Positions 1 through 7,966 of a DNA stretch of 64,000 nucleotides are shown in pieces. The number at the start of each line of letters is the position of its first letter. Position 1 is the stretch's first letter. The position numbers and the translations under genes are program-made. Location of the stretch: positions 434,001 to 498,000 of the forward strand of contig JBPJFY010000001.1 of NCBI GenBank assembly GCA_051208045.1, in the 5' to 3' direction. The notes below the pieces were generated by a model that saw only the letters and a program-made list of their open reading frames with translations, was not told where the DNA came from and searched no databases. This DNA comes from LZORAL124-50-18 sp051208045. Its GTDB lineage: Bacteria; Pseudomonadota; Gammaproteobacteria; Pseudomonadales; Oleiphilaceae.

Positions 1-57
1 TTACAGCAGGCGGGGTTTAATCTTTGGCTGGATGAAGAACAGCGGATGCAGGAATGA
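1..57 (+). CDS. C-terminal tail of upstream gene, probably Maf-family nucleotide pyrophosphatase
   Basis: The window opens inside an open frame that ends at a TGA at 55-57, giving 18 residues rich in Gln and Glu. Its stop overlaps the rng start codon (ATGA), so the two genes are translationally coupled. In many Gammaproteobacteria the gene directly before rng is maf (yhdE), a septum-linked nucleotide pyrophosphatase. The identity rests on that gene order, because the visible tail carries no diagnostic motif. Confidence 0.4.
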   Translation, partial: LQQAGFNLWLDEEQRMQE

Positions 58-1535
58 GTGAAGAAATACTGATCAACATTACGCCGGTAGAAACCCGTGT
101 TGCTCTGATTGAGAACGGCATGCTGCAGGAGGTGTACATCGAGCGGGAAGGTCACCGTGGCATTGTGGGCAATGTGTATCGGGGTAAGGTAGTGCGTGTG
201 TTACCGGGTATGGAAGCGGCTTTTGTCGATATTGGTTTGGAGCGCGCGGCTTTCATTCATGCGTCAGATATCGACGTCAAACCTGCTCCGGGGCAGTCGC
301 CGGAAGAAACCCGAACGGTGCCTGATATTTCTTCGATGCTGTATGAAGGACAATCCCTGACGGTTCAGGTGACCAAGGACCCCATAGGCACCAAGGGCGC
401 GCGATTGACGACGCATATTTCCATTCCTTCCCGCTTTCTTGTGTTCATGCCCAATAACGACCACATCGGCATCTCCCAGAAAATTGAGGATGATGCGGTT
501 CGGGAGTATCTGAAACAGCAGTTGGAGGAGTGTGTGAGTGAACTCACGACCGACTCACCGGATGGTTTCATCATTCGCACGGCGGCGGAGACGGCGACAC
601 GGGACGAGCTACGCACAGATATCCAGTATTTACGCCGGTTGTGGGAAGTGTTAACGAAAAAAGTCCAGACGGTGAAAGCGCCGGCTGCCGTGTATCAGGA
701 TTTGCCGCTCTATATTCGTACGTTACGTGATCTGGTGCGGCCGGAAACAGAAAAAGTGAAAATTGATTCCCGGGAAAACCACCAGAATGCGCTGGAATTC
801 GCGGACCAATACGTGCCCAATATTGAAGAGAAGCTGGAATATTACCCAGGCGAACGCCCCATATTTGATTTGTACGGGGTGGAAGATGAGATTCAGAAAG
901 CGCTCAGTCGCAAGGTGCAGTTGAAATCTGGTGGTTATTTAATCATTGATCAGACAGAGGCCATGACGACCATCGATGTGAACACCGGCGCGTTTGTTGG
1001 GCACAGAAACCTGGAAGAAACCATTTTCAAGACCAACCTGGAAGCCGCACGCGCAATCAGCAGGCAACTTCGCCTGCGCAATCTGGGCGGGATTATCATC
1101 ATCGACTTTATTGATATGGAAGATTCAGAGCACCAGCGGCAGGTGATTCGCATGTTGGAAAAAATGCTCGAAAAAGATCACGCAAAGACGAAAATCAGTT
1201 GTGTTTCTGAGCTTGGGCTGGTGGAAATGACGCGCAAGCGTACGACGGAGAGTCTGGGGCAGATGCTGTGTCAGCCTTGCCAGTTGTGTGATGGCAGAGG
1301 CTATCTGAAAACGCCGGAAACCGTGTGCTATGAAATCTTCCGCGAGATTCTGCGCATCAATCGCGCCTATGAAGCGAGCAGTTATCTCGTACTGGCCTCT
1401 CAGGGGGTAATTGACCGTCTGCTGGACGAAGAATCAGATAATGTGGCTGATCTTGAGTCATTTATCGGTAAGAACATTAAATTCCAGGTGGAAGTGATTT
1501 ACAGTCAGGAGCAGTACGACGTCGTGCTCATGTAG
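54..1535 (+). CDS. rng: Ribonuclease G
   Basis: Cytoplasmic endoribonuclease of the RNase E/G family, which matures the 5' end of 16S rRNA and takes part in mRNA decay. The 493 residues are close to the usual length of about 489. An S1 RNA-binding domain lies at about residues 37-125. The catalytic core has the two metal-binding Asp contexts, TTIDVNTG and IIIDFIDMED. The Zn-link Cys pair of RNase E/G appears in CQPCQLCDGRGY. There is no long C-terminal degradosome scaffold, so this is RNase G rather than RNase E. The start overlaps the preceding stop. Confidence 0.96.
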   Translation: MSEEILINITPVETRVALIENGMLQEVYIEREGHRGIVGNVYRGKVVRVLPGMEAAFVDIGLERAAFIHASDIDVKPAPGQSPEETRTVPDISSMLYEGQSLTVQVTKDPIGTKGARLTTHISIPSRFLVFMPNNDHIGISQKIEDDAVREYLKQQLEECVSELTTDSPDGFIIRTAAETATRDELRTDIQYLRRLWEVLTKKVQTVKAPAAVYQDLPLYIRTLRDLVRPETEKVKIDSRENHQNALEFADQYVPNIEEKLEYYPGERPIFDLYGVEDEIQKALSRKVQLKSGGYLIIDQTEAMTTIDVNTGAFVGHRNLEETIFKTNLEAARAISRQLRLRNLGGIIIIDFIDMEDSEHQRQVIRMLEKMLEKDHAKTKISCVSELGLVEMTRKRTTESLGQMLCQPCQLCDGRGYLKTPETVCYEIFREILRINRAYEASSYLVLASQGVIDRLLDEESDNVADLESFIGKNIKFQVEVIYSQEQYDVVLM

Positions 1536-1554
1536 CTGTACGTTGCCGTCTCTT

Positions 1555-1563
1555 TGCTATACT
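1555..1563 (+). promoter_or_regulatory. Candidate extended -10 promoter element
   Basis: TGC followed by TATACT fits an extended -10 box (TGnTATAAT-like) about 40 bases before the hybrid kinase start. No -35 at a normal distance is obvious, which extended -10 promoters tolerate. It suggests the kinase can be transcribed separately from rng. Confidence 0.35.
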
Positions 1564-1603
1564 GAAATGGTTACCATCGTTTCAGGGAGAGGATCGGCCT
1601 CGC

Positions 1604-4264
1604 ATGTCAGATCAGGTCAAGGCGTTTAGACAGCCCGGCGTGCGGCGGTCACGACAGGTCAAACTGGATTACCTGCTGCGGAACTTTGCCTGCCTGCTGG
1701 TACTCGGTCTGCACATTTCGCTGTTTTATGACGCGGGACGGAGTCTCTTCTGGGTGTATGTGATTATACATACCCTGATTTACCCCCACATCGTTTACTT
1801 TCTCACCTACACGATAGAAGAAGAAAAGCGCAACATTCTCCTCGATACCTTTTTTTACGGTACCTGTTTTGCCATCTGGGGGTTTAATCCCTATCTGGTG
1901 TTTGCGTTTCTGATTGGCTTGACCATGACCAATCTGGCCGCGGGTGGCGTGCGCTTTCTGATCTTTTCCCTGCTGTTTCTGCTGGTTGGGGTCGCACTCG
2001 GCATGCAGTTTAATGGTGTGTACTTCCGGCCTGAGTTGCCGCTTACAGCGACGTTGATGATGTCGTTTGGGTTGTTTGTGTACACGCTGAGCCTGGGGTA
2101 CGTCGCGTACTACATGAACCAGACGTTGCTGAAAACCAAAGGTGATCTCTCGCAACAACGGGAGCAACTGCTGGGGATCAATTCGCTCGCACAGGCCGTC
2201 AATTCCTTTCTTGATATTGATATGATCATGGAGCATGTGTTTCGTGTGATTCGCAAGCGCTATGCGTTTGACCATATCTACCTGCTGACCACAGACGAAG
2301 ATGGTAACAGTATCAGCAAAATCAATGGCTATGGGAAGCATCTCACGAAAGAAGAGCGTGAAGCGATCAGCCGTATCAGTTGCTCCATTGATAAAAATGC
2401 CTCCAGCGTATTTGTCATCCCGCTGCTCAAACAAAAACCCATTTACATCCCTCAAATCGAGGAAGACAAGCTGGTATTGGCCGACGAGTTTGATCAGCAG
2501 GTGTACCGGATAAAAAAATCCATCAGCGTTGCCATCTTTCCATTGCGGGTACGCAAAAAGGTGATCGGCTGTATTTCCCTGGTGTCTGCTGAAAAACGGG
2601 TGGATTTGAAGCCGGAGGACCTCGAAACCATCGATACCATTCTGTTTCAGGTGGGGACGGCGGTGTATAACGCCCGCATGTATGAGGAGTCAAAAGTGGC
2701 GTCGGCGCGCGCCCGCGAGGCGCAGCATCGCGCAGAAAACTCTGAGGAAGCCAAAGGTCGGTTCCTGGCCAACATGAGTCATGAAATTCGCACCCCAATG
2801 ACCTCCATCATCGGGTATTCCGAAGCGCTTCTGGATGAGGATTTGCTGGAAGAGGAACGAAAACGCTTTGTGAATACGATCATCCGCAGCGGGCACCATC
2901 TGCTGTCGGTGATTAATGACATTCTTGATCTGTCAAAGATGGATGCGGATAAACTGGAAACCGAAAAAATTGCGGTGAATCTACCGCAGTTGATTGAGGA
3001 TTTACGCTCCACCATTGGACTGAAGGTGCACGAAAAAGGGCTGGCCTTCTCGGTAAATACACTGTTTCCGCTGCCGCTGGTGTTTTACTCGGACCCAACA
3101 CGATTGAAGCAGATCATGTTTAATCTGGCGAACAACTCCGTCAAGTTTACCGCGCGGGGCAAAATCGAACTGTCGATATTTTATGATTCGCGCAATAACA
3201 GTCTGGTGTTTGAAATCATGGATACCGGCATTGGGCTGACGCCCGACCAGCAGAAGCATCTGTTTCGCCCCTTCAGCCAAGCGGACAGCACGACAACCCG
3301 GCAATACGGGGGCACGGGATTGGGTTTGTTTATCTCGCGTCAGCTTGCGCAATTGCTGGGCGGGACGATTCGGGTAAAAAGTGAATTCGGTAAAGGCAGC
3401 ACGTTTTCTGTGTCAGTCAATCCGGGCGATTTGGAAGATACCGATTGGCTGGCATCAGAGTCGCAATGGCAAACCGCTGTAAAAAGTGCCAGTCAGCATT
3501 CCCAGGATTTCAGCGTGCCTCAATTCAGTGGCACCGTGCTGGTCGCCGAGGACAATCGGGATACGCAACTGCTGATTGAGCGAGTGCTGCGTAAGAGTGG
3601 TGTTAAAGCGGTGATCGTGAGCAATGGAAAGCAGGCGGTAGAGCGGGTAAAAACCGATCCTTTCGATTTGGTGTTGCTGGATGTGCAAATGCCGGTGATG
3701 GGCGGGGAGGAAGCCGCCCAACTGATCCGGAAGAGTCACCCGGACCTGCCGCTCATTGCCTTCACCGCGAATGTCATGCAGCATCAGTTGGACGCCTACA
3801 TTCGCTGTGGATTTAACAGCTTCGTGTCCAAACCGATCAATCGGAGTGAGTTTTATCGTGCACTGGGCTCTTTTCTGAATAAAAAGAAACTGAAGCTGGC
3901 GGGCCGGGTGCTTCTGGCCGAAGACAATGTGGTGAACAGTAAACTGATCATTCGCCACATCCAGAAAATCAGTGAGCTGGTCGATGTGGTGCATGTCGAG
4001 AATGGACAGGCTGCGCTGGATGCATTAGCGGCGCGTGATTTTGATCTGGTGCTGATGGATATGGAAATGCCGGTGTTAAGTGGTGATGAGGCGGTGAAAA
4101 GTTTACGCCGACGGGGCGTGCAAACCCCGGTGTGGATGTTTACCGGGAACACCGATGTCGACTTTCAAAGAAAGTTCAAGGAAATCGGGGCGCAGGGTTT
4201 CCTTGCCAAACCCATTGAAAAAGGCAAGCTGGTCGCGGTGCTCACCCAATGCCTGAAAGCATGA
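1604..4264 (+). CDS. Membrane hybrid sensor histidine kinase with GAF and two receiver domains
   Basis: An 886-residue hybrid kinase. Residues about 25-175 form several hydrophobic helices resembling a MASE-type membrane sensor, with no large periplasmic loop. A GAF domain follows at about 190-345. The dimerisation domain has the H box NMSHEIRTPM with phospho-acceptor His393. The ATPase domain shows the GGTGLGLFISRQ G box. Two receivers follow: one with phosphoacceptor Asp693 (LLDVQMP) and one with Asp819 (LMDMEMP). There is no Hpt domain, so output needs a separate phosphotransfer protein or is internal. No partner response regulator lies next to it. The ligand is unknown. Confidence 0.92.
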   Translation: MSDQVKAFRQPGVRRSRQVKLDYLLRNFACLLVLGLHISLFYDAGRSLFWVYVIIHTLIYPHIVYFLTYTIEEEKRNILLDTFFYGTCFAIWGFNPYLVFAFLIGLTMTNLAAGGVRFLIFSLLFLLVGVALGMQFNGVYFRPELPLTATLMMSFGLFVYTLSLGYVAYYMNQTLLKTKGDLSQQREQLLGINSLAQAVNSFLDIDMIMEHVFRVIRKRYAFDHIYLLTTDEDGNSISKINGYGKHLTKEEREAISRISCSIDKNASSVFVIPLLKQKPIYIPQIEEDKLVLADEFDQQVYRIKKSISVAIFPLRVRKKVIGCISLVSAEKRVDLKPEDLETIDTILFQVGTAVYNARMYEESKVASARAREAQHRAENSEEAKGRFLANMSHEIRTPMTSIIGYSEALLDEDLLEEERKRFVNTIIRSGHHLLSVINDILDLSKMDADKLETEKIAVNLPQLIEDLRSTIGLKVHEKGLAFSVNTLFPLPLVFYSDPTRLKQIMFNLANNSVKFTARGKIELSIFYDSRNNSLVFEIMDTGIGLTPDQQKHLFRPFSQADSTTTRQYGGTGLGLFISRQLAQLLGGTIRVKSEFGKGSTFSVSVNPGDLEDTDWLASESQWQTAVKSASQHSQDFSVPQFSGTVLVAEDNRDTQLLIERVLRKSGVKAVIVSNGKQAVERVKTDPFDLVLLDVQMPVMGGEEAAQLIRKSHPDLPLIAFTANVMQHQLDAYIRCGFNSFVSKPINRSEFYRALGSFLNKKKLKLAGRVLLAEDNVVNSKLIIRHIQKISELVDVVHVENGQAALDALAARDFDLVLMDMEMPVLSGDEAVKSLRRRGVQTPVWMFTGNTDVDFQRKFKEIGAQGFLAKPIEKGKLVAVLTQCLKA

Positions 4265-4315
4265 AGAGTAACGTCCGTGTTCACGCGTCCCTGGAATTCC
4301 CTGTTTTTTACAAAT

Positions 4316-4337
4316 CCGGGGCGATCCATCACCCCGG
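4316..4337 (-). terminator. GC-rich hairpin, possible terminator of the small peptide gene
   Basis: A perfect six-pair stem, CCGGGG/CCCCGG, has a 10-base loop and sits 17 bases past the stop of the leftward small peptide gene. On that strand it is followed by ATTTGT rather than a clean U run, so termination strength is uncertain. Confidence 0.3.
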
Positions 4338-4353
4338 GGAACCTGTGCGAAAT

Positions 4354-4461
4354 TTAATTGGCAAAGTACATGCCTTCGAAATAATCCTTCATGTCATTGA
4401 TGAAGGCCACCTCTAGCGGGTGAGATACTTTATAAAACAGTCCATTGGTTTCATCACTCAT
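4354..4461 (-). CDS. 35-residue peptide, unknown function, PqqA-like C-terminal end
   Basis: A small leftward gene with a well-placed ribosome site: AGGAGA ends six bases before its ATG. The product starts MSDETNGLFYKV and ends DYFEGMYFAN. It has no signal peptide or Cys. The acidic, aromatic C-terminus resembles by eye the end of PqqA, the PQQ precursor peptide, but the key spacing differs (E-x-x-Y rather than E-x-x-x-Y) and no pqq genes lie nearby. It stands alone between a histidine kinase and a PLP enzyme, with a hairpin downstream. It could be a precursor peptide or a free small protein. The reading frame is well supported; the function is not. Confidence 0.5.
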   Translation of the reverse strand: MSDETNGLFYKVSHPLEVAFINDMKDYFEGMYFAN

Positions 4462-4761
4462 GTGCTTTCTCCTGTGAGTCTATTGGGTAATTGGTATCAT
4501 CACACATCAGGACAGTCGCAGGAGAAGGTCATTGTTGAGTCGGCCCGGACTGTACTACTGGTTGTGAAGAACACATCAAGGGTGTAGCAGAGGCTGTGCC
4601 AACAAATGGATTATTTGAAAATAACCAGTGAAAACAAAGGGGTAGCGTAAGATTTGTTTTTGAGTCGCTGAATTTGCCGGACTGAGATTGTGATAGAGTG
4701 CACAATTTTGAGGCGAAGAGCACTTTTTTGGCTAATTTGTGTGCATTAACTGGGGGGCATC
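4462..4761. other. Intergenic region between divergent genes
   Basis: About 300 bases separate the leftward peptide gene from the rightward PLP enzyme gene. It is more AT-rich than its surroundings and must hold both promoters. I see no further gene, RNA or convincing operator in it. Confidence 0.5.
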
Positions 4762-5820
4762 ATGAGCTGGGTGACACAGGCCATGCAAAAAATTGAAGCA
4801 GACTTCCACCGGTCTGCAGATACTCACCTGATCAAGCTGCCGTTGCCTTCGTGTGAAGGCATTTGCGTGTATCTGAAGGATGAGTCTACGCACCCCACGG
4901 GCAGCTTGAAACATCGTTTGGCACGCTCACTGTTTTTGTATGGTCTCTGCAATGGCTGGATCAAAGAGGGCACGCCGATCATTGAAGCCTCCTCGGGCAG
5001 CACGGCGGTGTCTGAAGCTTACTTCGCGCGCTTGTTGGGCCTGCCGTTTATTGCCGTCGTACCCGATACCACGTCGCGGCAAAAGCTGGAGCAGATTCGC
5101 TTCTATGGCGGGCAATGTCATCTTGTTCCGGGCGCGGACATTTATACAGAGTCCCAGCGACTGGCGCGGGAACGGCAGGGGCATTACATGGATCAGTTCA
5201 CCTATGCCGAACGGGCAACCGATTGGCGTGGAAACAACAATATTGCCGAAAGCATATTCACTCAGATGCAGAAAGAGCCGGTGCCAGAGCCCACCTGGAT
5301 AGTGATGAGCGCGGGCACTGGGGGCACCTCCGCAACCATTGGCCGCTATTTGCGTTATACCGGGCGCGCGACACGCCTTTGTGTTGCCGATCCGGAGCAT
5401 TCGGTGTTTTATGACTATTTTCACACCCGGGATGCGGAACTCCGGTTGGATGCCGGTTCGCGCATCGAGGGTATTGGCCGGCCCCGCGTGGAACCTTCTT
5501 TTTTGCCGGATGTGGTGGACGTAATGACCTCTGTGCCGGATGCGGCCTCCATTGCAACCATCCATTTCCTGGAAAGGGTGTTGAATCGGCGGTGTGGTGG
5601 TTCTACCGGGACAAACTTATATGCAGTCATGGAGTTGGTGGCGCAAATGAGCGCGGCTGGAGAAACCGGCAGTATTGTTACGTTGATTTGTGATGGCGGT
5701 GAGCGCTATGCAGAAACCTACTACAATGAGCATTGGTTGCGAAACAAAGGGATTCACATCGATCCCTACCTGAAACAACTGGAGCGGTTCTGGACACAGG
5801 CAATTTGGGAGGCCGAGTAA
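4762..5820 (+). CDS. PLP-dependent cysteine synthase-family protein
   Basis: A 352-residue fold-type II PLP enzyme of the cysteine synthase/cystathionine beta-synthase superfamily. The Schiff-base Lys is Lys50 in THPTGSLK. The substrate loop is EASSGSTAVS (about 75-84), and the phosphate-binding glycine loop is GTGGTS (185-190). It is longer than CysK/CysM and differs in these motifs. It looks closer to the Cds1-type subgroup, which can desulfhydrate cysteine, so a role in cysteine breakdown or H2S release is an inference. It abuts the lipoprotein gene (TAAATG) and is probably co-transcribed with it and puuE. Confidence 0.85.
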   Translation: MSWVTQAMQKIEADFHRSADTHLIKLPLPSCEGICVYLKDESTHPTGSLKHRLARSLFLYGLCNGWIKEGTPIIEASSGSTAVSEAYFARLLGLPFIAVVPDTTSRQKLEQIRFYGGQCHLVPGADIYTESQRLARERQGHYMDQFTYAERATDWRGNNNIAESIFTQMQKEPVPEPTWIVMSAGTGGTSATIGRYLRYTGRATRLCVADPEHSVFYDYFHTRDAELRLDAGSRIEGIGRPRVEPSFLPDVVDVMTSVPDAASIATIHFLERVLNRRCGGSTGTNLYAVMELVAQMSAAGETGSIVTLICDGGERYAETYYNEHWLRNKGIHIDPYLKQLERFWTQAIWEAE

Positions 5821-6159
5821 ATGAGTGAACGAAAACAGGGATATCGAAAACAGGAGTATCGAAAGCACAGGTTGTGTGTCGGGGTGGTGGCCCTAGTCAT
5901 GTTGGGGATGACGGCCTGCACAGAAGAGACGCGGAACAAACTGTCGCGACAGGCAGATAATTTGCTGGGAAAAGACCTGCGTGTCTCGTACATCGATGAA
6001 GGGAAGGTGGTGAAATCCTGGACGGTGCGGGATGGCAAAATCACCAGCGGTAAAGATGATCAGGGGCAGGTACTGGGTTACTACTATTTCTGGAGTGAAG
6101 AGACCGGTTATGTGCAGGTGCCTATCGACCGCATCGTGATTGAAGAAATCAAGCGATAA
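5821..6159 (+). CDS. Small predicted lipoprotein, unknown function
   Basis: A 112-residue protein whose start codon directly follows the preceding stop. It has a basic N-terminus, a hydrophobic stretch (VGVVALVML) and a lipobox-like MTAC, so the mature protein would start at Cys33 in the cell envelope. The unusually long n-region contains a short duplicated element (GYRKQ/EYRKH) encoded by a 15-base tandem repeat. The mature part has no motif I recognise. It probably forms an operon with the PLP enzyme upstream and puuE downstream. Confidence 0.7.
   Translation: MSERKQGYRKQEYRKHRLCVGVVALVMLGMTACTEETRNKLSRQADNLLGKDLRVSYIDEGKVVKSWTVRDGKITSGKDDQGQVLGYYYFWSEETGYVQVPIDRIVIEEIKR
5831..5871 (+). 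repeat. 15-base tandem repeat in lipoprotein N-terminus
   Basis: Two 15-base units starting GAAAACAGG (5831-5845 and 5846-5860) are followed by a partial third copy to 5871. The unit keeps frame and encodes the pattern K-Q/H-x-Y-R. The repeat lies wholly in the positively charged part of the signal sequence. Confidence 0.8.
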
Positions 6160-6181
6160 CGGGAACCAGGAGCGCCGGAGT

Positions 6182-7084
6182 ATGAGCTATCCAAGGGACA
6201 TGGTGGGGTATGGTCAGACGCCGCCCGATCCCAAGTGGCCGGGTCAGGCCCGCCTTGCTGTCCAGTTCGTCATCAACTACGAGGAAGGCGGCGAGAACTG
6301 TATTCTTCATGGGGATGCAGCGTCTGAGGCATTTTTGTCCGAGATTGTTGGCGCGCAGGCTTTGGCAGGTGTGCGCCATATGAACATGGAGTCGCTTTAC
6401 GAATATGGCAGTCGTGTCGGATTTTGGCGGCTGTATCGTGTCTTTACCGAGCGTAATTTACCCGTGACCGTCTATGGTGTAGCAACCGCACTGGCCCGGA
6501 ATCCGGACGCGGTCGCAGCAATGAAGGCCGCGCACTGGGAGATCGCCTCACATGGGTTGAAATGGATCGATTATCAGTTCGTCAGCCGGGAGGATGAGCG
6601 ACAGCAGATTCAGGAAGCCATCCGCCTGCACACAGAAGTCACAGGTGAGCGACCGCTGGGCTGGTATACCGGGCGCACCAGCCCGCACACGCGGGATCTG
6701 GTGATTGAAGCGGGTGGCTTTCTTTACGATGCGGACTCCTATGCCGACGAGCTGCCCTACTGGGTGGCTGGTGACGAGCGCCCTCATTTGGTGATTCCCT
6801 ACACGCTGGACGCCAACGATATGCGTTTTGCAACGGCGCAGGGATTCAATGCGGGCGACCAATTCTTTACCTACCTGAAAGACACGTTTGATGTGCTGTA
6901 TCAGGAGGGCGCAGATGCGCCGAAAATGATGAGTGTGGGACTGCATTGCCGGCTCGTGGGCCGCCCCGGGCGGGCAGCCGCACTGAACCGTTTTCTCGAC
7001 TACATTGCCGGATTTGACCAGGTGTGGGTGACGCGCCGCGTGGACATCGCTCGCCATTGGCATGCGTGCCATGCGCCCGGGTGA
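6182..7084 (+). CDS. puuE: Allantoinase PuuE (polysaccharide-deacetylase-like)
   Basis: A 300-residue member of the polysaccharide deacetylase/NodB-like family, PuuE branch, which hydrolyses allantoin to allantoate in purine catabolism. The N-terminus YPRDMVGYG, the segment INYEEGGEN and the later ASHGLKWIDYQ and YTGRTSPHT are typical of PuuE. The frame is open from 6140, overlapping the lipoprotein gene. The ATG at 6182 gives the conserved N-terminus MSYPRD and an AGGAG lies upstream, so I use it. No other urate or allantoate gene is in the window, so the pathway context is missing here. Confidence 0.88.
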   Translation: MSYPRDMVGYGQTPPDPKWPGQARLAVQFVINYEEGGENCILHGDAASEAFLSEIVGAQALAGVRHMNMESLYEYGSRVGFWRLYRVFTERNLPVTVYGVATALARNPDAVAAMKAAHWEIASHGLKWIDYQFVSREDERQQIQEAIRLHTEVTGERPLGWYTGRTSPHTRDLVIEAGGFLYDADSYADELPYWVAGDERPHLVIPYTLDANDMRFATAQGFNAGDQFFTYLKDTFDVLYQEGADAPKMMSVGLHCRLVGRPGRAAALNRFLDYIAGFDQVWVTRRVDIARHWHACHAPG

Positions 7085-7129
7085 CCCGGGTATTGCTCTC
7101 TGGTTTGGATGCTTTGGTTTTGATTGCTG

Positions 7130-7864
7130 TCACTCTAATGCATACTTTTTCTTGGTCGCGCTGATCCAGCCTGCTTCGTCGATGAGAAATAGATTGAATG
7201 CCTTGATGAGGTCAGGATGCTTGATTGACGATAGAAAGTAGGAATCTGAGGTATGGGGGAGTGAATTGTCGAAGACCAACGCGCCTTTTTGTTTCATCTC
7301 TTTATCCAGGTAGTAGTTGGCTACTCCGACATTAAAGTAAGCGCCATCGACGCGTCCGCTGAGTGCTTGTTGAATCAGCGCATTGAGGTTGGAGGCTTCT
7401 TTCACGGCGACCGAGCCACTTTTGATCAGGCCCAGCCAATCCCACGCTGTAAAGCCACGCACTGTTCCCAGTTTTTTCACCGCGTCGACACCTTTGTCGA
7501 GATTGCCAGGGAGCACCATCACGCCATCGGTGTACTCAATGACAGAGTCGCTGTAGGTCACGCTTTTGCCTTTTTTATCATCCTGGCCCCAGTGGGGGTT
7601 ATCCGGGAATTTGAGGTCCAGGCTGCCTTCTGCGTAGGTTTTGGTCAGCCGGACAATGGGGAAGGGCTTGTATTGAAACGTATGCCCGCTTTTCTCCGCG
7701 AATTTGTCCAGGATCTCCCGGGCGAGACCCACATACTGTCCATCCTTTTCTGCGTACAACGGATAGTAGTCAATGTTTTCAACGCCCACCGTGTAGGTTT
7801 CCGCGTGGGAGAGGGTGGTCGTACAACACAAAAGAAGGGCGGAACAAAATTTTCGGAGTCGCAT
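7130..7864 (-). CDS. Periplasmic solute-binding protein, family 3-like
   Basis: A 244-residue protein with a signal peptide ending at about SHA-ET (residues 1-21). The fold matches the extracellular solute-binding protein family 3 (amino-acid-binding type): an N-terminal strand, TYTVGVENIDYYPLY, and then GLAREILDKFAEKSG. No ABC permease or ATPase is adjacent. It may therefore be an orphan binding protein, or feed a sensor or a distant transporter. The ligand cannot be predicted. Confidence 0.78.
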   Translation of the reverse strand: MRLRKFCSALLLCCTTTLSHAETYTVGVENIDYYPLYAEKDGQYVGLAREILDKFAEKSGHTFQYKPFPIVRLTKTYAEGSLDLKFPDNPHWGQDDKKGKSVTYSDSVIEYTDGVMVLPGNLDKGVDAVKKLGTVRGFTAWDWLGLIKSGSVAVKEASNLNALIQQALSGRVDGAYFNVGVANYYLDKEMKQKGALVFDNSLPHTSDSYFLSSIKHPDLIKAFNLFLIDEAGWISATKKKYALE

Positions 7865-7966
7865 GCCTCAGCACCTCGCTTCAAACAATGATTAATTGTT
7901 TGAAGGATAGATGCAAAATTAAGCGGCGGCGAATTTATGAACACAGAAAGCCTAGTAAAGTTAAGG

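Noticed and set aside
1649..2455. Long antisense open frame (268 codons) across the membrane kinase
   Set aside because: It mirrors the codon pattern of the sense gene, has no ribosome site, and its product has no domain or sensible composition.
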